DNA from: Aegilops tauschii subsp. strangulata
Taxonomy: Eukaryota; Streptophyta; Magnoliopsida; Poales; Poaceae
NCBI RefSeq assembly: GCF_002575655.3
Contig: NC_053037.3
Location: 319,079,294-319,143,293 of the forward strand
Length of the DNA stretch: 64,000 bases
Reading direction: 5' to 3'
Part shown: one piece after another, positions 1-12,549 of the stretch
How positions within the stretch are numbered: position 1 is the stretch's first letter
How the letters are laid out: every line of letters starts with the position of its first letter
Program-made: the position numbers and the translations under genes
The notes under the pieces: model-generated
Database searches by the model: none
What the model saw: the letters and a program-made list of their open reading frames with translations, nothing else
What the model was told of the DNA's origin: nothing

Positions 1-200
1 TGTCTAGTGATAAAATTTAAGCTGGTTAAAAAAAATAGCTCCTAAATAAAGGTATCCTATGAATGACAACAGCACCTAAAATACAGGTACCTATGTAAGT
101 TGACGAAAATAAACATAACATGTAAACAAAATGGCAGCATAAGTACATAGACATAAACTACCAACAAAGACACGTGAGAGAATGAGTACAAGCAACTTAC

Positions 201-3200
201 TTGTAGTTATCAGGATTCATAAAAAGGAGGGACCTATATATTTTCTCTGCCTCCTCAAAACGGCCAAGTTTCAACAAAATGCAGGCCATTTGTTCTCTGA
301 ATGAGAGCTTATCAACCTAGCAGACAAAATTCAAGAAGCGAACATGTTACAGACAGTTCTACTTTTTTCCCTTCAAACATAGAAAGATACAACTTACAAT
401 TTTACTCTCCATCTTGTGCATCTCCTGAAGGGCTCTGTCCAGCATCCCACATTCCTCAAGCAACGATATCTGTGCAACAATAATAGCAATGAATAGTGAA
501 ATAATGTAAGCTATTTCTCGAGTTAGAGCATGAAGAAAGCTTTGAAATTAAGGGTGGAGCAGGGAAAGGTTGAAGACAGATAATTGTATAGCACACTGAA
601 ACCATGTCCTTCCTCCAGTCACAAGTGACATTTGAGAAATTGGCATGGAGCCCACAGCACAACTTTGACCAGTTATTCTATTTTCACTATTTCTGTAAAG
701 GTTACTGATGTTATAGTCATGAAGGATTGTTTTTAGACTATACATATCACCTCCATATGTTCAACTTTAATGTTCATAAAGATATTGATGACTGAAGTTA
801 GCATTGTATATTCTTTGTTTGATGAAGTAAGAAAAGGTACTAGATATGAATTGACTGATTTAGACAACAAACTTTATCTAGCACGAGGAAGTGGGGGTAA
901 AGTAATAGAACTAATATAATGCACGCAGAAAGAACGTTACACCAAAAATACTAATAAGTATGGTAACTCGACATGTAAAGAAAATCCAGATGGGACAAAA
1001 TTAACAAAGCAAAAAAAAACAGCCGGGTTCAAAGAGATGGGCAGCAAGTAGTACTGTAGCATCAGTATTACAGAATGCTTATAAACCATTCCCAAAGATT
1101 TCTTTTGAGAGCATATGTCAGCAATTACATGCAGGTTTAACAATAACCAAACCATGATATGACAAACACATAGGATGCTATTGATAACTGATCTGTCGGG
1201 AATTATGATAAGAGTTCACTGTACGCTTAAAGTAAACCAATACATTATTACTGGTACTGCAATGCCGGCTCAGGAAAGGGAGAGACGTGTACCTTATACA
1301 AAAGCATTTCACCATGTTCATACCGCTCGTTTTCTGGGGGATAATCATCTTCCAGTGTCCCCTCATATGCCTCCAGTACTTCTATTGCCTTTGAAGAGCT
1401 GCAGGTGGGTACCGAAACAACGATATTAGTGGTGAATTTTCGTATCACAGAGGTTACAGCCTGCCATACATGCAATAGTACGCAGCTTGTGAATAATGAT
1501 GCGAGAAAATCCTCACAACTGATATAGCAAGAAGGTAAGACAAAAATATACTACTATTGATCTGCCAAAAAAGTACACATGTGGCATTATGTGCATTCAT
1601 TATGCTATGCTGTTTTGGCAGCAATTCAATAGACGATGCATTATAGGCATCCAAAGTTGGTCCATACTTAATGCTGACATGTGGCAGATCACACAAGATC
1701 TTACTTGAATTCAAAAGAGGTTCAAATAGTAACGTCTGGTACTGGAATTTTATCATTCTATGTTTAACATATGAATTGAGCTGGAGTCCCAGGCCCTATT
1801 TGCTCAATTGGTCATATGGTTTAATTGATTGATCTAGATCAACTCAACATAACCAAGAAAGTGGCATACTTGGAACTCAAATGATGAGATACGGCAAAGC
1901 CAATCCAGTTCATGCGGTGGTTCGGCTTTAATGTCAGAAGCTGTTGTCTAGTCTCAACAAAGCCAGACAAGTCCCTCATTTGCGCCTGTGAAAAAGAAAA
2001 AATAACATTCATTCACTGGAAGGCAGAAAACCTTTATTTCTAACACGTCATATCACTGAAAAAACAAGTTTCATGTAATGCTAGGAGTGCCATGTAATGT
2101 TACCAATACTGGTAACAAAAAAAAAATGTCCAACACAAAAGTTGGTTTCACTTATCCAGTACTAAGAGTTCAACAAAATCAAATGTTTGGAATCCAAATA
2201 TGTGCACATGCTTATTGGCCAATTCATCAATGATGAACAATAGATGAAGCATTACATGACCGCGGGGGCGGGGGGAGTTAAGTTGAATGCAGCTATATGT
2301 TAGGTGTGAATTGGTTTACCCAGAAAATAGGGGGGAAAGCAATGGATTGTTGTACCAACCTGGAGAAGTGACAAATCACGCAAAATTTCAATATTGTCTG
2401 GATCGATCCTCAAAGCATTTCTGTAACATTTTATAGCTTCTCTGTATTCTCTATCTGATCTGTAAAGTAAACCATACACATGCCAGCACACATGACTCTT
2501 CAGATCATTCTGCAAATGTTTAATTCGATCGATACATATCAGTTACATTTTTATAATCAACTTAATCGTCACAAAACAAAATTTGGACTAAATCTGCTGT
2601 GATTAAGAACCTTCAAGCCACGGCGAACAAGCTCGTATGCTTCAGATTTCCGATCCATACAATTTAGTGTCAAACCTTTCATCGATAAAGTTTCTACAAG
2701 AAACGAGACAAAGTAGTATGCGATCAGAGGAGGCTGCATGGAGCAAGAGAGTAACACAGAAGGTTGAACAAAATCAAATGCTATCTTTCTGACCTCCATG
2801 TTCGGGAAACTTCTTTAATATGGAATCTGCGGCCTTCAGCCCTTTCTTATACTGCTTAGTTTCATATGATTTCTGTGCATGCAAACATAAAACATCAGAA
2901 ACTTGGGAGTACGGAATGTTAAGAGGGGAACATGCCATTATGCCATAGTAGATATACATGCAATCCCGGTATGAAGCAGAATCATGCAAGACTCAAAAGT
3001 TGCACTGTCTGCGTGTCTACAGTGCAAATTATTGTAACTTTTAACTGTTCTATAAAAGTGTTATCAGAAATACACTCAAATGATCAAAACACTAAACAAG
3101 AAACCCCAGGTACTATAAAATGTTCAATGTTGTATCCCTCCTGCATAGCTAGTACAGTTACCATAAAAGGTTCAACAGGCCAATATAGTAACACTCCAAC

Positions 3201-3818
3201 CGGCGACCAGTATTGGCCTTTCAGCTATCACCGAATGCTACTGGACAATGTTAAGATGAAGTTCACATGACAAGATAAAATTTATTAACATGAAACTACG
3301 AGAAGGAGTTGATGTCAGATTAGATATAACATGACACTGAATTCATTGCTGTGATTGAACTACAGATACCAATAAGGTCCAGAATACATGATATATTTGG
3401 CTTTTAGCACCAGCAACTTCACAAAGTCAGCCTTGCGGGATAAAGTACATGTCGACCCCAACTGCGAAGCAAACTAGCCACTCTACTGGCGAAACGACCG
3501 TCTCCCAAGCAAAAGCTTCTCTGAGACACCTACTGATCTAACCCTCGCAAATCAAAGCTTCACCTCGGCCAGACACCAACCCAACGACCCGAGCAATCAC
3601 CTAGGCAAAGAAACCCCTGCGCACGGCCACTCCCCTAGAGCATCTCCAATCGTTTGGCTGCATCCAGACTGTCGAATCGAGCGGAGCGCGGCTACGGAGC
3701 AGCGGATTCAGAGGCCGAACAGATCGATTCGAGTAGCGAGGGGAGAAGCGAGGGGCGGGGTGCTTACGACGATGACTTTGAAGAGGTTGGCCTCCTTGGC
3801 CGGGAGCGAGGAGCCCAT
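201..3818 (-). CDS. NAA15: NatA N-terminal acetyltransferase auxiliary subunit (NAA15-like), N-terminal 8 exons, partial
   Basis: NAA15 is the ribosome-associated TPR scaffold that binds the catalytic subunit NAA10. NatA acetylates protein N termini as they are translated in the cytosol. Exons on the minus strand, in coding order: 3768-3818, 2794-2872, 2611-2693, 2360-2509, 1870-1985, 1293-1398, 398-469, 201-316. All have GT/AG borders and consistent phase, giving 257 codons plus 2 nt with no stop. The start ATG at 3816-3818 opens [17 protein letters not shown], the usual plant NAA15 N terminus. Family-typical strings follow in order: [39 protein letters not shown] (first clear TPR, about residues 77-110), [10 protein letters not shown] and [20 protein letters not shown]. 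Plant NAA15 is about 900 residues, so roughly two thirds lies left of the window. It is the only host gene visible and looks intact. Introns range from about 80 to about 900 nt, and I recognise no transposon in them. Confidence 0.95.
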
Positions 3819-4520
3819 GGCTGCGGCGGCGCGGCGCGGCGCGGCGAGGCGAACCCTAGGGGGGCGGGGGTGAGGCGAGGGTTTTGGAGCCGCGAGGCGG
3901 CGGGTGGACTGTCTAAGTTGTGGTGTGGTGCGTGCGTGGCCGCTTCGGCCGCAAGGAACCCTACCCGTCTCTTGTGTCGCTGGAAGCAACGATGACCCGA
4001 CGCGAGACTTGTACAGGGAGCTAACTCTTGTTTTTGTTTTGTTTTATTTACTTTTCTTTCGATTCAAATCAACGAGCTTTATTGATGCTTAGCCAGGATT
4101 ACAATCACATGCTGCAGAACATCAGCGAGAAAAAGATGGAATGCAGTTCGTCCAAAAAAAAAACCTTTTTCCCATATCAAGGGTTTGTTCGGCCCTCCTC
4201 CCCTCCACACTCTCGCTCCGGGAGCTAGCGGAGCGCAAGTTAAAAATTCCGAAGAGAAGGAATAGGTGCGCTGCAGATCCTCAAATTTGCCGAAGCTAGT
4301 GGATCACCGAACAGCTCCTAACTTCCCTATTTAGCATATATGTAAGGCACTTCAGTCGCATCCCGACTAATATATCTCATTTAGAAGGTCCGGAAATTTG
4401 AACTAAACTCTACCGTTTTATTAAAATTTGTCGATTCCCAAAACTTAATAACTTGTTGAGCTTCATTTTTAATGTGCACCTTGCGGATCCGTTGATCGAT
4501 CATGTGCTCGTCTTCATCTC
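3819..4520. other. Upstream region of the NAA15-like gene (5' UTR and promoter side)
   Basis: The first about 130 bp above the start codon are GC-rich, as is common at cereal gene starts. The composition then drops to AT-rich with T runs near 4028-4075. I see no convincing TATA box on the minus strand, so the transcription start is not assigned. Short open frames here have no recognisable protein content. Confidence 0.5.
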
Positions 4521-4740
4521 GTAAGGTAAGGGCTTTCATTTCCATCTCTCTCGTTGCAAATTCATACTATTGGGTTTGAGCACAGAGTAATGAGTCTAAT
4601 ATGTCACGCTGATCAGGCCAATGAAACCCAACTGAGTAGCTTTAACGTAGGAGGCATCAACATTAATCTTAGTGACACCCTTATTTTATGGCTTCCATCT
4701 GGTTTTTTACTTTTACCTGAGTTGGCTTCTTGTCTTTGCA
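4521..4740 (-). pseudogene. Decayed plant LINE-type RNase H (RVT_3-like) remnant
   Basis: On the minus strand, 4600-4700 reads TKINVDASYVKATQLGFIGL. This resembles the opening beta-strand of the RNase H domain found at the C terminus of plant LINEs and in RVT_3 proteins (K-I-N-V-D-A then a glycine-rich turn). Just before it a W-K-P is followed by a stop. Further downstream a degraded M-K-A-L-x-L-R-D-E could match the helix with the next catalytic acid. Stops break the frame on both sides, so this is a fossil at most. The call is a motif judgement and could be chance. Confidence 0.35.
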
Positions 4741-5134
4741 CGCATGGCTAGCTCCATAACCGCACCATGATGTTTATTTCTGTCCAAAGCACCCAGGCTC
4801 CACATAGACTAATACATGTGTCATTGTTGTTGTTTTTTTTTACAATTTCGTCATCCACTAGGTCCAGCGCCCAAATCTCTATGTGTAGATCAGGAACCTT
4901 GATGCCTGCAATTCTCCTACATTCCTTAAAAAAATCTCCTACATTCCTCCCGAAATATGCGTCTCCATAAACACCTGAAAATTGTATGCTCATGTTGGGA
5001 ACACAGTAGAAAATAAAACAAAACGTCCTACGATCAAACCAGAAACATTATAAAATGCATTAACGGGTTAGATGATCGTTGCCGGCTTCGAGTTGCAATG
5101 GAAGAAGAGTCGGTGTATATTGTACTTGAAATTC
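4741..5134. other. Intergenic spacer, nothing assigned
   Basis: AT-rich sequence between the LINE-like remnant and LTR S1. Open frames of 67-81 codons overlap on both strands at 4748-4993, but neither carries a domain I recognise. Confidence 0.4.
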
Positions 5135-6080
5135 CTTGCTACTTGTGTTAGGCGTTGGGATTTTCCCGAAGAGGAAGGCTGATGCAGTATAGTAGCAGAA
5201 AGTATTTCCCCCAATTGAGAACCAAGGTTTATCAAACTACTAGGAGATTCACGCAAATAAAGGTATACGCTACCTGCACATACACGAAACAAATACTTGC
5301 ACCTAATACAGGCAAGAGAGTTGACAATCCCCTTGTACTCGTTAATTGCAAGGATTAATTATGGTAATGGTAGATAGATCAATTGCACAATAAAATAAAA
5401 GATAATAAATTGCAACAAGGGATTTAGGATTTTAGTAATATGATGTGAATGGACCCGGGGGCCATAGCTTTCACTAGAGGCATCTCTCTCATGAACATAG
5501 CAATGGTGGATACACGAATTACTGTTGGGTAATTGATAGAAAAGCACACAGTTATGATGTTATTCATGGCATGATCAGTACATAGGCATTAGGTCTGTGA
5601 CAAGTAGACCGAAACGATTCTGCATCTACTACTATTACTTCACCCCTCGACCGCTATCCAGTATGCATCTTAAGGTATTAGGTTCGCAACAAGCAGAGTA
5701 ATGCCTGGAGCATGATGATATAATATAGACAAAGTAAGACCAATCAATATGATCGAACCTCGTTGTTTTACCCTTAGTAGCAACAATAAAAATATGTGCC
5801 TCGCTACTTCTTCTGCCACGTGGTGAGAACACCGCAAGATTGAACCTACAACTATGCACCACTTTCATTGAAGATCTATTCTTCAACTTGGACAAAGAAA
5901 ACCCATAGATCAGAAAGCATTACATAGCTATAACAATCATATATAATAAAGTTCAGAAGAGACTCAATTACTTTCAATGAGTAATATAATCATAAACCGA
6001 CAATTCATCGGATCCCAATAAACGCACTACAAAGGGATTACATCGAATCGATCTCCGAAGAGAACACTGTATTGAAAATC

Positions 6081-6121
<41 letters not shown>

Positions 6122-6941
6122 TCTAGCTACTATTATGGACCCCGTAGGTCCTATGGGAACTACTCACGCTATCATGCATCATCGGAGAGGCGACAAGGTT
6201 GATGTAGAAGCCCTCCGTGATTGATTCCCCCTCCGACAGAGTACCGACGGAGGCCTTCAGATGAGATCGTGGAAGAACAGAGACTTGCGGCGGCGGAATA
6301 ATTTTTTCGGGTCCCGCTCTGGTGATTTTTGGATTTTAGGGAATTTACAGGCTTGGAATTAGGTCGAACGGACCTACGAGGGGGGCACGAGCTCAGGTGG
6401 TGCGCCCCATGGGGCGCGTCGTGTGAGCTTGTGGCCTCTCCATGAAGCTTCTAGGGTATCTCCTGGTCCAGAAAAAATCACCGTGAAGTTTCATCGTGTT
6501 TGGACTTTGTTTGGTATAGTTTTCCTGTGAAACAATAAAATAGGCAAAAACAGGAACTTGCACTGGGTACTGAGTTAAATGGTTAGTTCCCAAAAATGAT
6601 ACTCCCTCCCTTCCACGATGTAGTGCGTATAGATTTTTTGAGAAATCGGAGACTTTGACCAAGTTTTTAAAGAAAAACATATAAATCTAGACTACCAAAT
6701 GCATATCCTTAAATACATCAAAAGACATATTTTCATATTGTATATGTTTTTGTATTGTAGATATAATATAAAGAGTTCTCTCCATAAACTTGGTCAAAGT
6801 TCGTAAAGTTTGACTTTGCTAAAAATCATATGCACTATATTATGGAACGGATAGAGTGTAAAATTGCATATAAAACATACAAGATTGATAATATAATAGC
6901 ATGAAACAATAAAAAATTATAGATACGTTGGAGACGTATCA
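5135..6941 (-). mobile_element. LTR S1: 3' LTR of a Sabrina-like Gypsy element, minus strand
   Basis: On the minus strand the LTR opens with TGATACGTCTCCAACGTATC at 6941 and runs to about 5135. S2 and S3 are the same family: all three share the block around the ACCCGGGGGCC string, the ATCTACTACTATTACT string and the GC-rich dyad (here 6370-6440). A purine-rich tract follows at 6942-6956, so this is the 3' LTR of a minus-strand element with only a short interior remaining. The left boundary is uncertain by about 15 bp and no target duplication could be paired. Confidence 0.75.
6085..6121. repeat. (GA)n microsatellite inside LTR S1
   Basis: About 18 GA dinucleotide units with one AAA interruption near 6112. 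The matching position in S2 and S3 has only a short GA-rich stretch, so the expansion is specific to S1. Confidence 0.9.
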
Positions 6942-7117
6942 GCATCCTCAAGCTTAATTCATACTCGTCCTCGAGTAGATAAATGATAAAAACGGAATTT
7001 TAGATGTTGAATACGATGTCTTAGTCATGTAATCTCTTTAGGTATGATTGTTGAGAAACGATGATGTAATAGATCAACATAATAATATCCATGAATACTA
7101 AAAAAGATATTACTCTT
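6942..7117 (-). mobile_element. Short interior remnant of the S1 element
   Basis: Begins with the polypurine tract side (AAGCTTGAGGATGC on the minus strand) and continues for 176 bp to the border of element P. It is noncoding. The rest of the S1 element is not seen in the window. Confidence 0.6.
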
Positions 7118-8437
7118 TGAAAGTGCTAGTTATCGACTAGAGGGAGTGAATAGGTGGTTTTTATGAAGTCTTCCAGACAGGCAATGTCTTCGAAGACAGA
7201 CAAACAAATAACACCTACATGGTATGCAGCGGAAGATAAAGTACACTAGCCATGCCATAGTCAAAGAGACAGAGCAGAGTAAGCACGAAGACAAATAGTA
7301 GCTAGACAGAACAGATTGAAATAGGAAGACAATGTGAAGCCAAATATGCAATCAGAGTGAATATCTTCACACAAGAAGTCAAACAGAGCAGGCAAGCGAT
7401 GACTTCATGAAGCTAAACTGTAAGTAAAGGGATGAAGTGATAGAACCAGTTGCTTGATAAAGATAAGGATTTGGTAGACCAGTTCCAGTTGTTGTGACAA
7501 CTGTACGTCTGGTTAGGGAGGCTGGGATTGAACTCAAAAGATAACGTCTTCACCTTATTCCCCTTAAGCTAAGGTCACTTAGTCCTCACCCAATCACTCG
7601 GGTAAGTCTTCAAGGTAGACTTCCAAACCTTCACAGACTTTGTTCACCAGCGATCCGCAATTACTCTTGGATCCTCAGAACGCGATGCCTAACCGACTGG
7701 AAGATCACAATCGTCAAGTGTAATAAGTCTTCAGATCACGCGGACAGAAAGACTTCAGTGATGCCAACCACTCTTTGAGCTCTGGGTGTTTTGGGTTTTG
7801 TCCTCGCAAGAATTTTCTCTCAAAGGCTTCGGAGGTGGGTTGCTCACAAATGACAAAAGGCGTGCACTAACTCTGAGCAGCCATCCAATTTATGGTGGAG
7901 GGGTGGCTATTTATAGCCAGGGGCAACCCGACATGATTTGTCCGAAATGACCCTGGGTCATTGGGGAACCGACACGTGTCCAATGGTCGGATTCCAAACA
8001 CACGCGACAGCTTGACTCGGGCTACAAGTAAAGCTGACTTATCCAACACAGGATAAGATTTTCTCTTATTGTCTTCACTCAAAGACATAGGATTTGGGTT
8101 GAGCATCACGTCAGTTTTCTAACTTTGTTCACTTGGACCCCACTTGACAGTTCGGTGGTTCCTATGACTCAAAAAAGAAGTAAATGAAACTACGAAAGAA
8201 ACTATGTCTTCGTGTCTTCAAGCGAATGTCTTCACACGTCAATATCTTCGACGCAAATGTCTTCACGAACCACCAATGTCTTCATACATTTTTAGGGGTC
8301 ATCTTTGATGGGTAAACCGAATCAATAGGGACTTCTACCTGTGTTCTCCTGTGAATCTCATAAACACATTAGTCCCTCAACCACATTTGTCGTCAATACT
8401 CCAAAACCAACTAGGAGTGGCACTAGATGCACTTACA
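7118..8437 (-). mobile_element. 3' LTR of element P (LTR retrotransposon carrying a plant transposon protein)
   Basis: On the minus strand the LTR starts TGTAAGTGCATCTAGTGCC at 8437 and ends in AGCACTTTCA at 7118, giving 1320 bp with TG...CA termini. It is preceded by a polypurine tract (AAAAAGGGGGAGAT, 8438-8451). The flank at 7113-7117 is CTCTT, but the partner duplication lies outside the recognisable sequence. CTTCA/GAAGA-type words are abundant throughout. Confidence 0.75.
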
Positions 8438-8835
8438 ATCTCCCCCTTTTTGGTGATTGATGACAAACTGGTTGAAGTTTTCAACTGGGATAAAAGTATG
8501 TGAAAGTTTAAGAACGTGGTCATTGGCTTCATGAAGTTGAAGGGCTCCCCCTGAAGATGTGCATATAAGTAATTTGCTTTTGAATGCAAATGCACATTGC
8601 AGGTTTTGCTTTGTGAAGATCTCCCTCTGTTCATGAAGTCAAATCATAGTGCATACAGAAATGTATTGAAGATAATCATGCACAATGATAAATAGGCGTC
8701 TGCAGAATGATTTCATGCGCATAAGATAGGAACACAACCACGCATAGCAAAACAATAGAAAATGTAGCAGATGTCCCATCTAGACTTAAGTGTTACAACT
8801 CAAAAACCAAATGTTCACAAACGAGAGTTGCAGAC
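8438..8835 (-). mobile_element. Element P: polypurine tract and 3' noncoding interior
   Basis: The polypurine tract occupies 8438-8451. The remaining roughly 380 bp lie between the tract and the end of the P coding frame and contain no open frame with recognisable content. Confidence 0.6.
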
Positions 8836-11800
8836 TTAACAAAAAATGTAGCACCTGACCCAATAAACCCACTCAAAGACTAGGGCACGATGCAGCATCT
8901 TGTGCAGTGAAGCCATTGCTGGTGAAGTGGCGTCATCCTCCTCATCAATCACACGCGCAACAACAGTTGGGGCGGATGATGAGTAGTCGGAGTCTTCAAT
9001 GGATGGTGTGGGACGCCACTTAGCCGATTTCGAAGGCTTGGAGTCAAACTTGAATCGTTCTGTGAAGCCATCTGCAATGAGATCATCTTCAAAACAAAGC
9101 ATTGCGAGGCTCTTCCAGGCACGCTGGCAGGCTTCATGAGCAACAAAGGAGTTCTTGGTGGAGAGGTTGCGAATCCGATTGACGTCCACGAGAAGACTTT
9201 GCATCTGGCGTTTCATCCAATCATGATGCCTATCATGCTTCTGATGAAGAGAAACAAGAAGTTCTCTATCATTGAGTACTCGAGCATGCTTTGACGCCCT
9301 CTAGAGCACTGTGTTGGTGGTTGCATCAGTGTTGGCACGATGCGACAGACGAAACTGGCCGACAAGGGGACCAGCAACAATAGTATTCGGAACATGAGTG
9401 GCTTCAAGAGGAGTAGAGAAGCTTTGAAAGGCATCATTATGTTCATGTAGTGGTTCTTTGGCAGCCTGAGGATAGATGGCTTCATGAGACGTGTCAACTT
9501 CTGGCGAGAAGACAACATGATTGCGAGCTAAAGCTTGATAATTGATGGTGGAGCGGAGCTTAATCAGACGCATTATCCATGGAGCATAAAATTTCTGGCC
9601 AAAGAGATCAATGCCTGAAGCTGCCAGCTGCCTGATGAAGAAATCATGCATGTTGAAGCGGATGCCATTGAGGATGTAGAAGACCAATGTCTTCATGGTG
9701 CCTTCAAGCTTCGCAGAAGATGAGTGCCCTTTGATTCGCCGCAGAGTATGCCTCACAATATGGTAGATAGTGCGGGGCAAGTACTCGAGGTCATTGACAA
9801 AGAAGTGAGTGTGGTACTCCGCCTCTGCAGGCAATGGCTTCATCATTGACAGCATCTGGCTCATATTGGGTTCTGGCTTCTGGAAGATGCTTTCTAACTC
9901 TTTCTGATAGGCTTCACAACCTGGCTCGTACAAATTACCAGGAGTGGGCAAGGACGTGAGCTCAAGGATATCCTGAGCTTTAGCTTCATGATGAATGTCA
10001 TCTGTCATCCACTCAAGGACCCATTGAAGGAAATATGCCCTAGAAGCAATAATAAAGTTGTTATTTTATATTTCCTTATATCATGATAAATGTTTATTAT
10101 TCATGCTAGAATTGTATTAACCGGAAACTTGATACATGTGTGGATACATAGACAAAACACCGTGTCCCTAGTAAGCCTCTACTAGACTAGCTCGTTAATC
10201 AAAGATGGTTAAGTTTCCTAACCATATACTTGTGTTGTTATTTGATGAACGGGATCACACCATTAGGAGAATGATGTGATGGACAAGACCCATCCGTTGG
10301 CTTAGCATATTGATCGTTCAGTTTTATTGCTATTGCTTTCTTCATGTAAAATACATATTCCTTCGACTATGAGATTATGCAACTCCCGGATACCGGAGGA
10401 ATACATTGTGTGCTATCAAACGTCACAACGTAACTGGGTGATTATAAAGATGCTCTATAGGTATCTCCGAAGGTGTTTGTTAGGTTGGCATAGATCGAGA
10501 TTAGGATTTGTCACTCCGAGTATCGGAGAGGTATCTCTGGGCCCTGTCGGTAATGCACATCATAAGAAGCCTTGCAAGCAAAGTAACTAATGAGATAGTT
10601 ATAAGATGATGTATTACGGAACGAGTAAAGAGACTTGCCGGTAACGAGATTGAACTAGGTATGTGGATACCGACGACCGAATCTCGGGCAAGTAACATAC
10701 CAATGGACAAAGGGAATAACGTATGTTGTCATAACGGTTCGACCGATAAAGATCTTCGTAGAATATGTAGGAGCCAATATGATCATCCATGTTCCGCTAT
10801 TGGTTATTGACCGGAGAGGTGTCTCGATCATGTCTACATAGTTCTCGAACCCATAGGGTCCACGCACTTAACGTTCGATGACGATTTAATATTATATGAG
10901 TTGTGTGATTTGGTGACCGAATGTTGTTTGGAGTCCCAGATGAGATCACGGACATGACGAGGAGTCTCGAAATGGTCGAGAGGTAAATATTGATATATAG
11001 TATGATAGTATTCGGACACCGGAAGTGTTCAGATAGTATCGGGTATTTATCGGAGTACCGGGGGGGTTACCGGAACCCCCGGGGGAAAGATATGGGCCAT
11101 ATGGGCCATAGGAGTGGAGCACACCAGCCCACAAGGGGTGGCACCCCCCCCCCCCAATGAAGGAGGCCGAATTGGAGAAGGGAAAGAGGGGGTTCGGGCC
11201 CCCTTTCCTTCTCTCCTTCCTCTTCCCTTCCCCCCCCCCCCGAAAATAAGGAAAGGGGGGAGACCGAACTGGGGAGGACCCCAAGTAGGATTCCTCTTGC
11301 TTGGGGCGCCCCATGGCTACATCTCCTCCCCTCCCACCTATATATATGTGGGGAGGGGGCGCCTAGAACACACAACATCAATTGTTAGCCGTGTGCGGCG
11401 CCCCCTCCACAATTTACACCCTTGGTCATATTCTCGCGGTGCTTAGGCGAAGCCCTGCGCGGATCACTTCACCATCACCATCACCACGTCGTCGTGCTGA
11501 CGGAACTCATCTACTTCCTCGACACTTTACTGGATCAAGAAGGCGAGGGACGTCATCGCACTGAACGTGTGCAGAACTCGGAGGTGCCGTACGTTCGGTG
11601 CTTGATCGGTCGGAGCTAGAAGAAGTTCAACTACATCAACCGCGTTGTCAAACGCTTCCACTTTTGGTCTACGAGGGTACGTAGACACACTCTCCCCCTC
11701 TCCTTGCTATGCATCTCCTAGATAGATCTTGCGTGAGCGTAGGAATTTTTTTGAAGTTGCATGCTACGTTTCCCAACACCCATGTCTTCGGATCCCTGTT

Positions 11801-12549
11801 GTAGCCTGATATGTGCAGTGTGGCATAGAATTGGAGCAGCAGTTCTTCATTCTAGTGCTCCTTATCAACAACAAACGGGAGCAAGCCAACATCCCGGGAG
11901 CAATCAAGGGCTTCTTCCAAGCAGGCAGACCAGCCATAGCATTACAACAAAGGCGCTTGTGAGGGAAAATCATGTCCTGGTTGTAAAGGATGCATGAGTA
12001 GTAGCTTCGTTGCAAGTGGCTCCAGAATCTATCCGAAGACATCTTTGGCTTATTGTAAGGATTCTTGGCCCTGTCAAAGAATGTGTTGTCCTCTCTAAAG
12101 TTCAGCACACTGAAGGAGCTCGCAGTTGTGGTGGCACTGGGAAGCCTTGGCAGGGCATGGGCTTCTGCGTTTGAGGCCTGTGCTTGGCATGATAGTCATA
12201 CAGAGGCCCATGTACTTCAGGCGGTGTAAGAATAGGCCATTTGACACTCACCAGTTCTCCTTCACGGTTGAACGCCCTCGCCATTGTGTGCGGAACAGGT
12301 GCGGCAGCAGCAACATTCGAGGTGGATGGCTGACTATCTTTAGTGACGGCATTGGCTTCAAGGAGCAGATTGGCTTTAGGCTGCGGATTGGCTTCAGCCA
12401 TGATCACATCATTGGCTTCAGTATGGGTGGTAGCAGCAGCAGCACTGGCTTCAATGACAGGAGGGTCAGCCAAATTGACTTCGGGAATCACAACAGTTTC
12501 AGCAAGAGGTATCACAACATGTTCTTCTTCTTCTTGGTTTTCATCGGCT
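8836..12549 (-). pseudogene. Element P coding region: putative plant transposon protein, broken
   Basis: Read on the minus strand with A1 (10025-11778) and one target copy removed. Order: an acidic Ala/Pro/Glu-rich N-terminal part (12549-12102), a junction near 12105-12115 where the reading frame changes, then a conserved middle containing LLLQFYATLHISGYN and TWVLEWMTDD. After the A1 site comes a long alpha-helical part with one in-frame TAG at 9301-9303, ending at 8836. The L-L-Q-F-Y-A-T ... W-M-T pattern matches the large plant-specific 'putative plant transposon protein' group (Transposase_32-like, from memory) found inside LTR elements. No RT or integrase motif is seen. A further TAG lies just before the N-E-E-L-L-L string, where an ancestral Trp codon is plausible. 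The N-terminal extension resumes at 25829, beyond LTR S2. Confidence 0.6.
10025..11778 (+). mobile_element. Solo LTR A1 (Angela/BARE/WIS-type Copia)
   Basis: Starts TGAAGGAAATATGCCC, a mutated form of the usual TGTTGGAAATATGCCC, and ends CGTTTCCCAACA. A perfect 5-bp target duplication CCCAT flanks it (10020-10024 and 11779-11783). Length 1754 bp with no interior, so it is a solo LTR. A TATATATA at 11339-11347 follows a C/G-homopolymer-rich stretch (11140-11260). It splits the coding region of element P between the Trp and Val codons of T-W-V-L-E-W. Confidence 0.9.

Noticed and set aside
4748..4993. 81-codon minus-strand open frame next to the LINE-like remnant
   Set aside because: Could be part of the same LINE, but no recognisable motif, and an equally long frame lies on the other strand.
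11422..11619. Open frame with a run of six His
   Set aside because: It lies in the leader half of solo LTR A1 and comes from a short CAC/CAT repeat. No protein family match.
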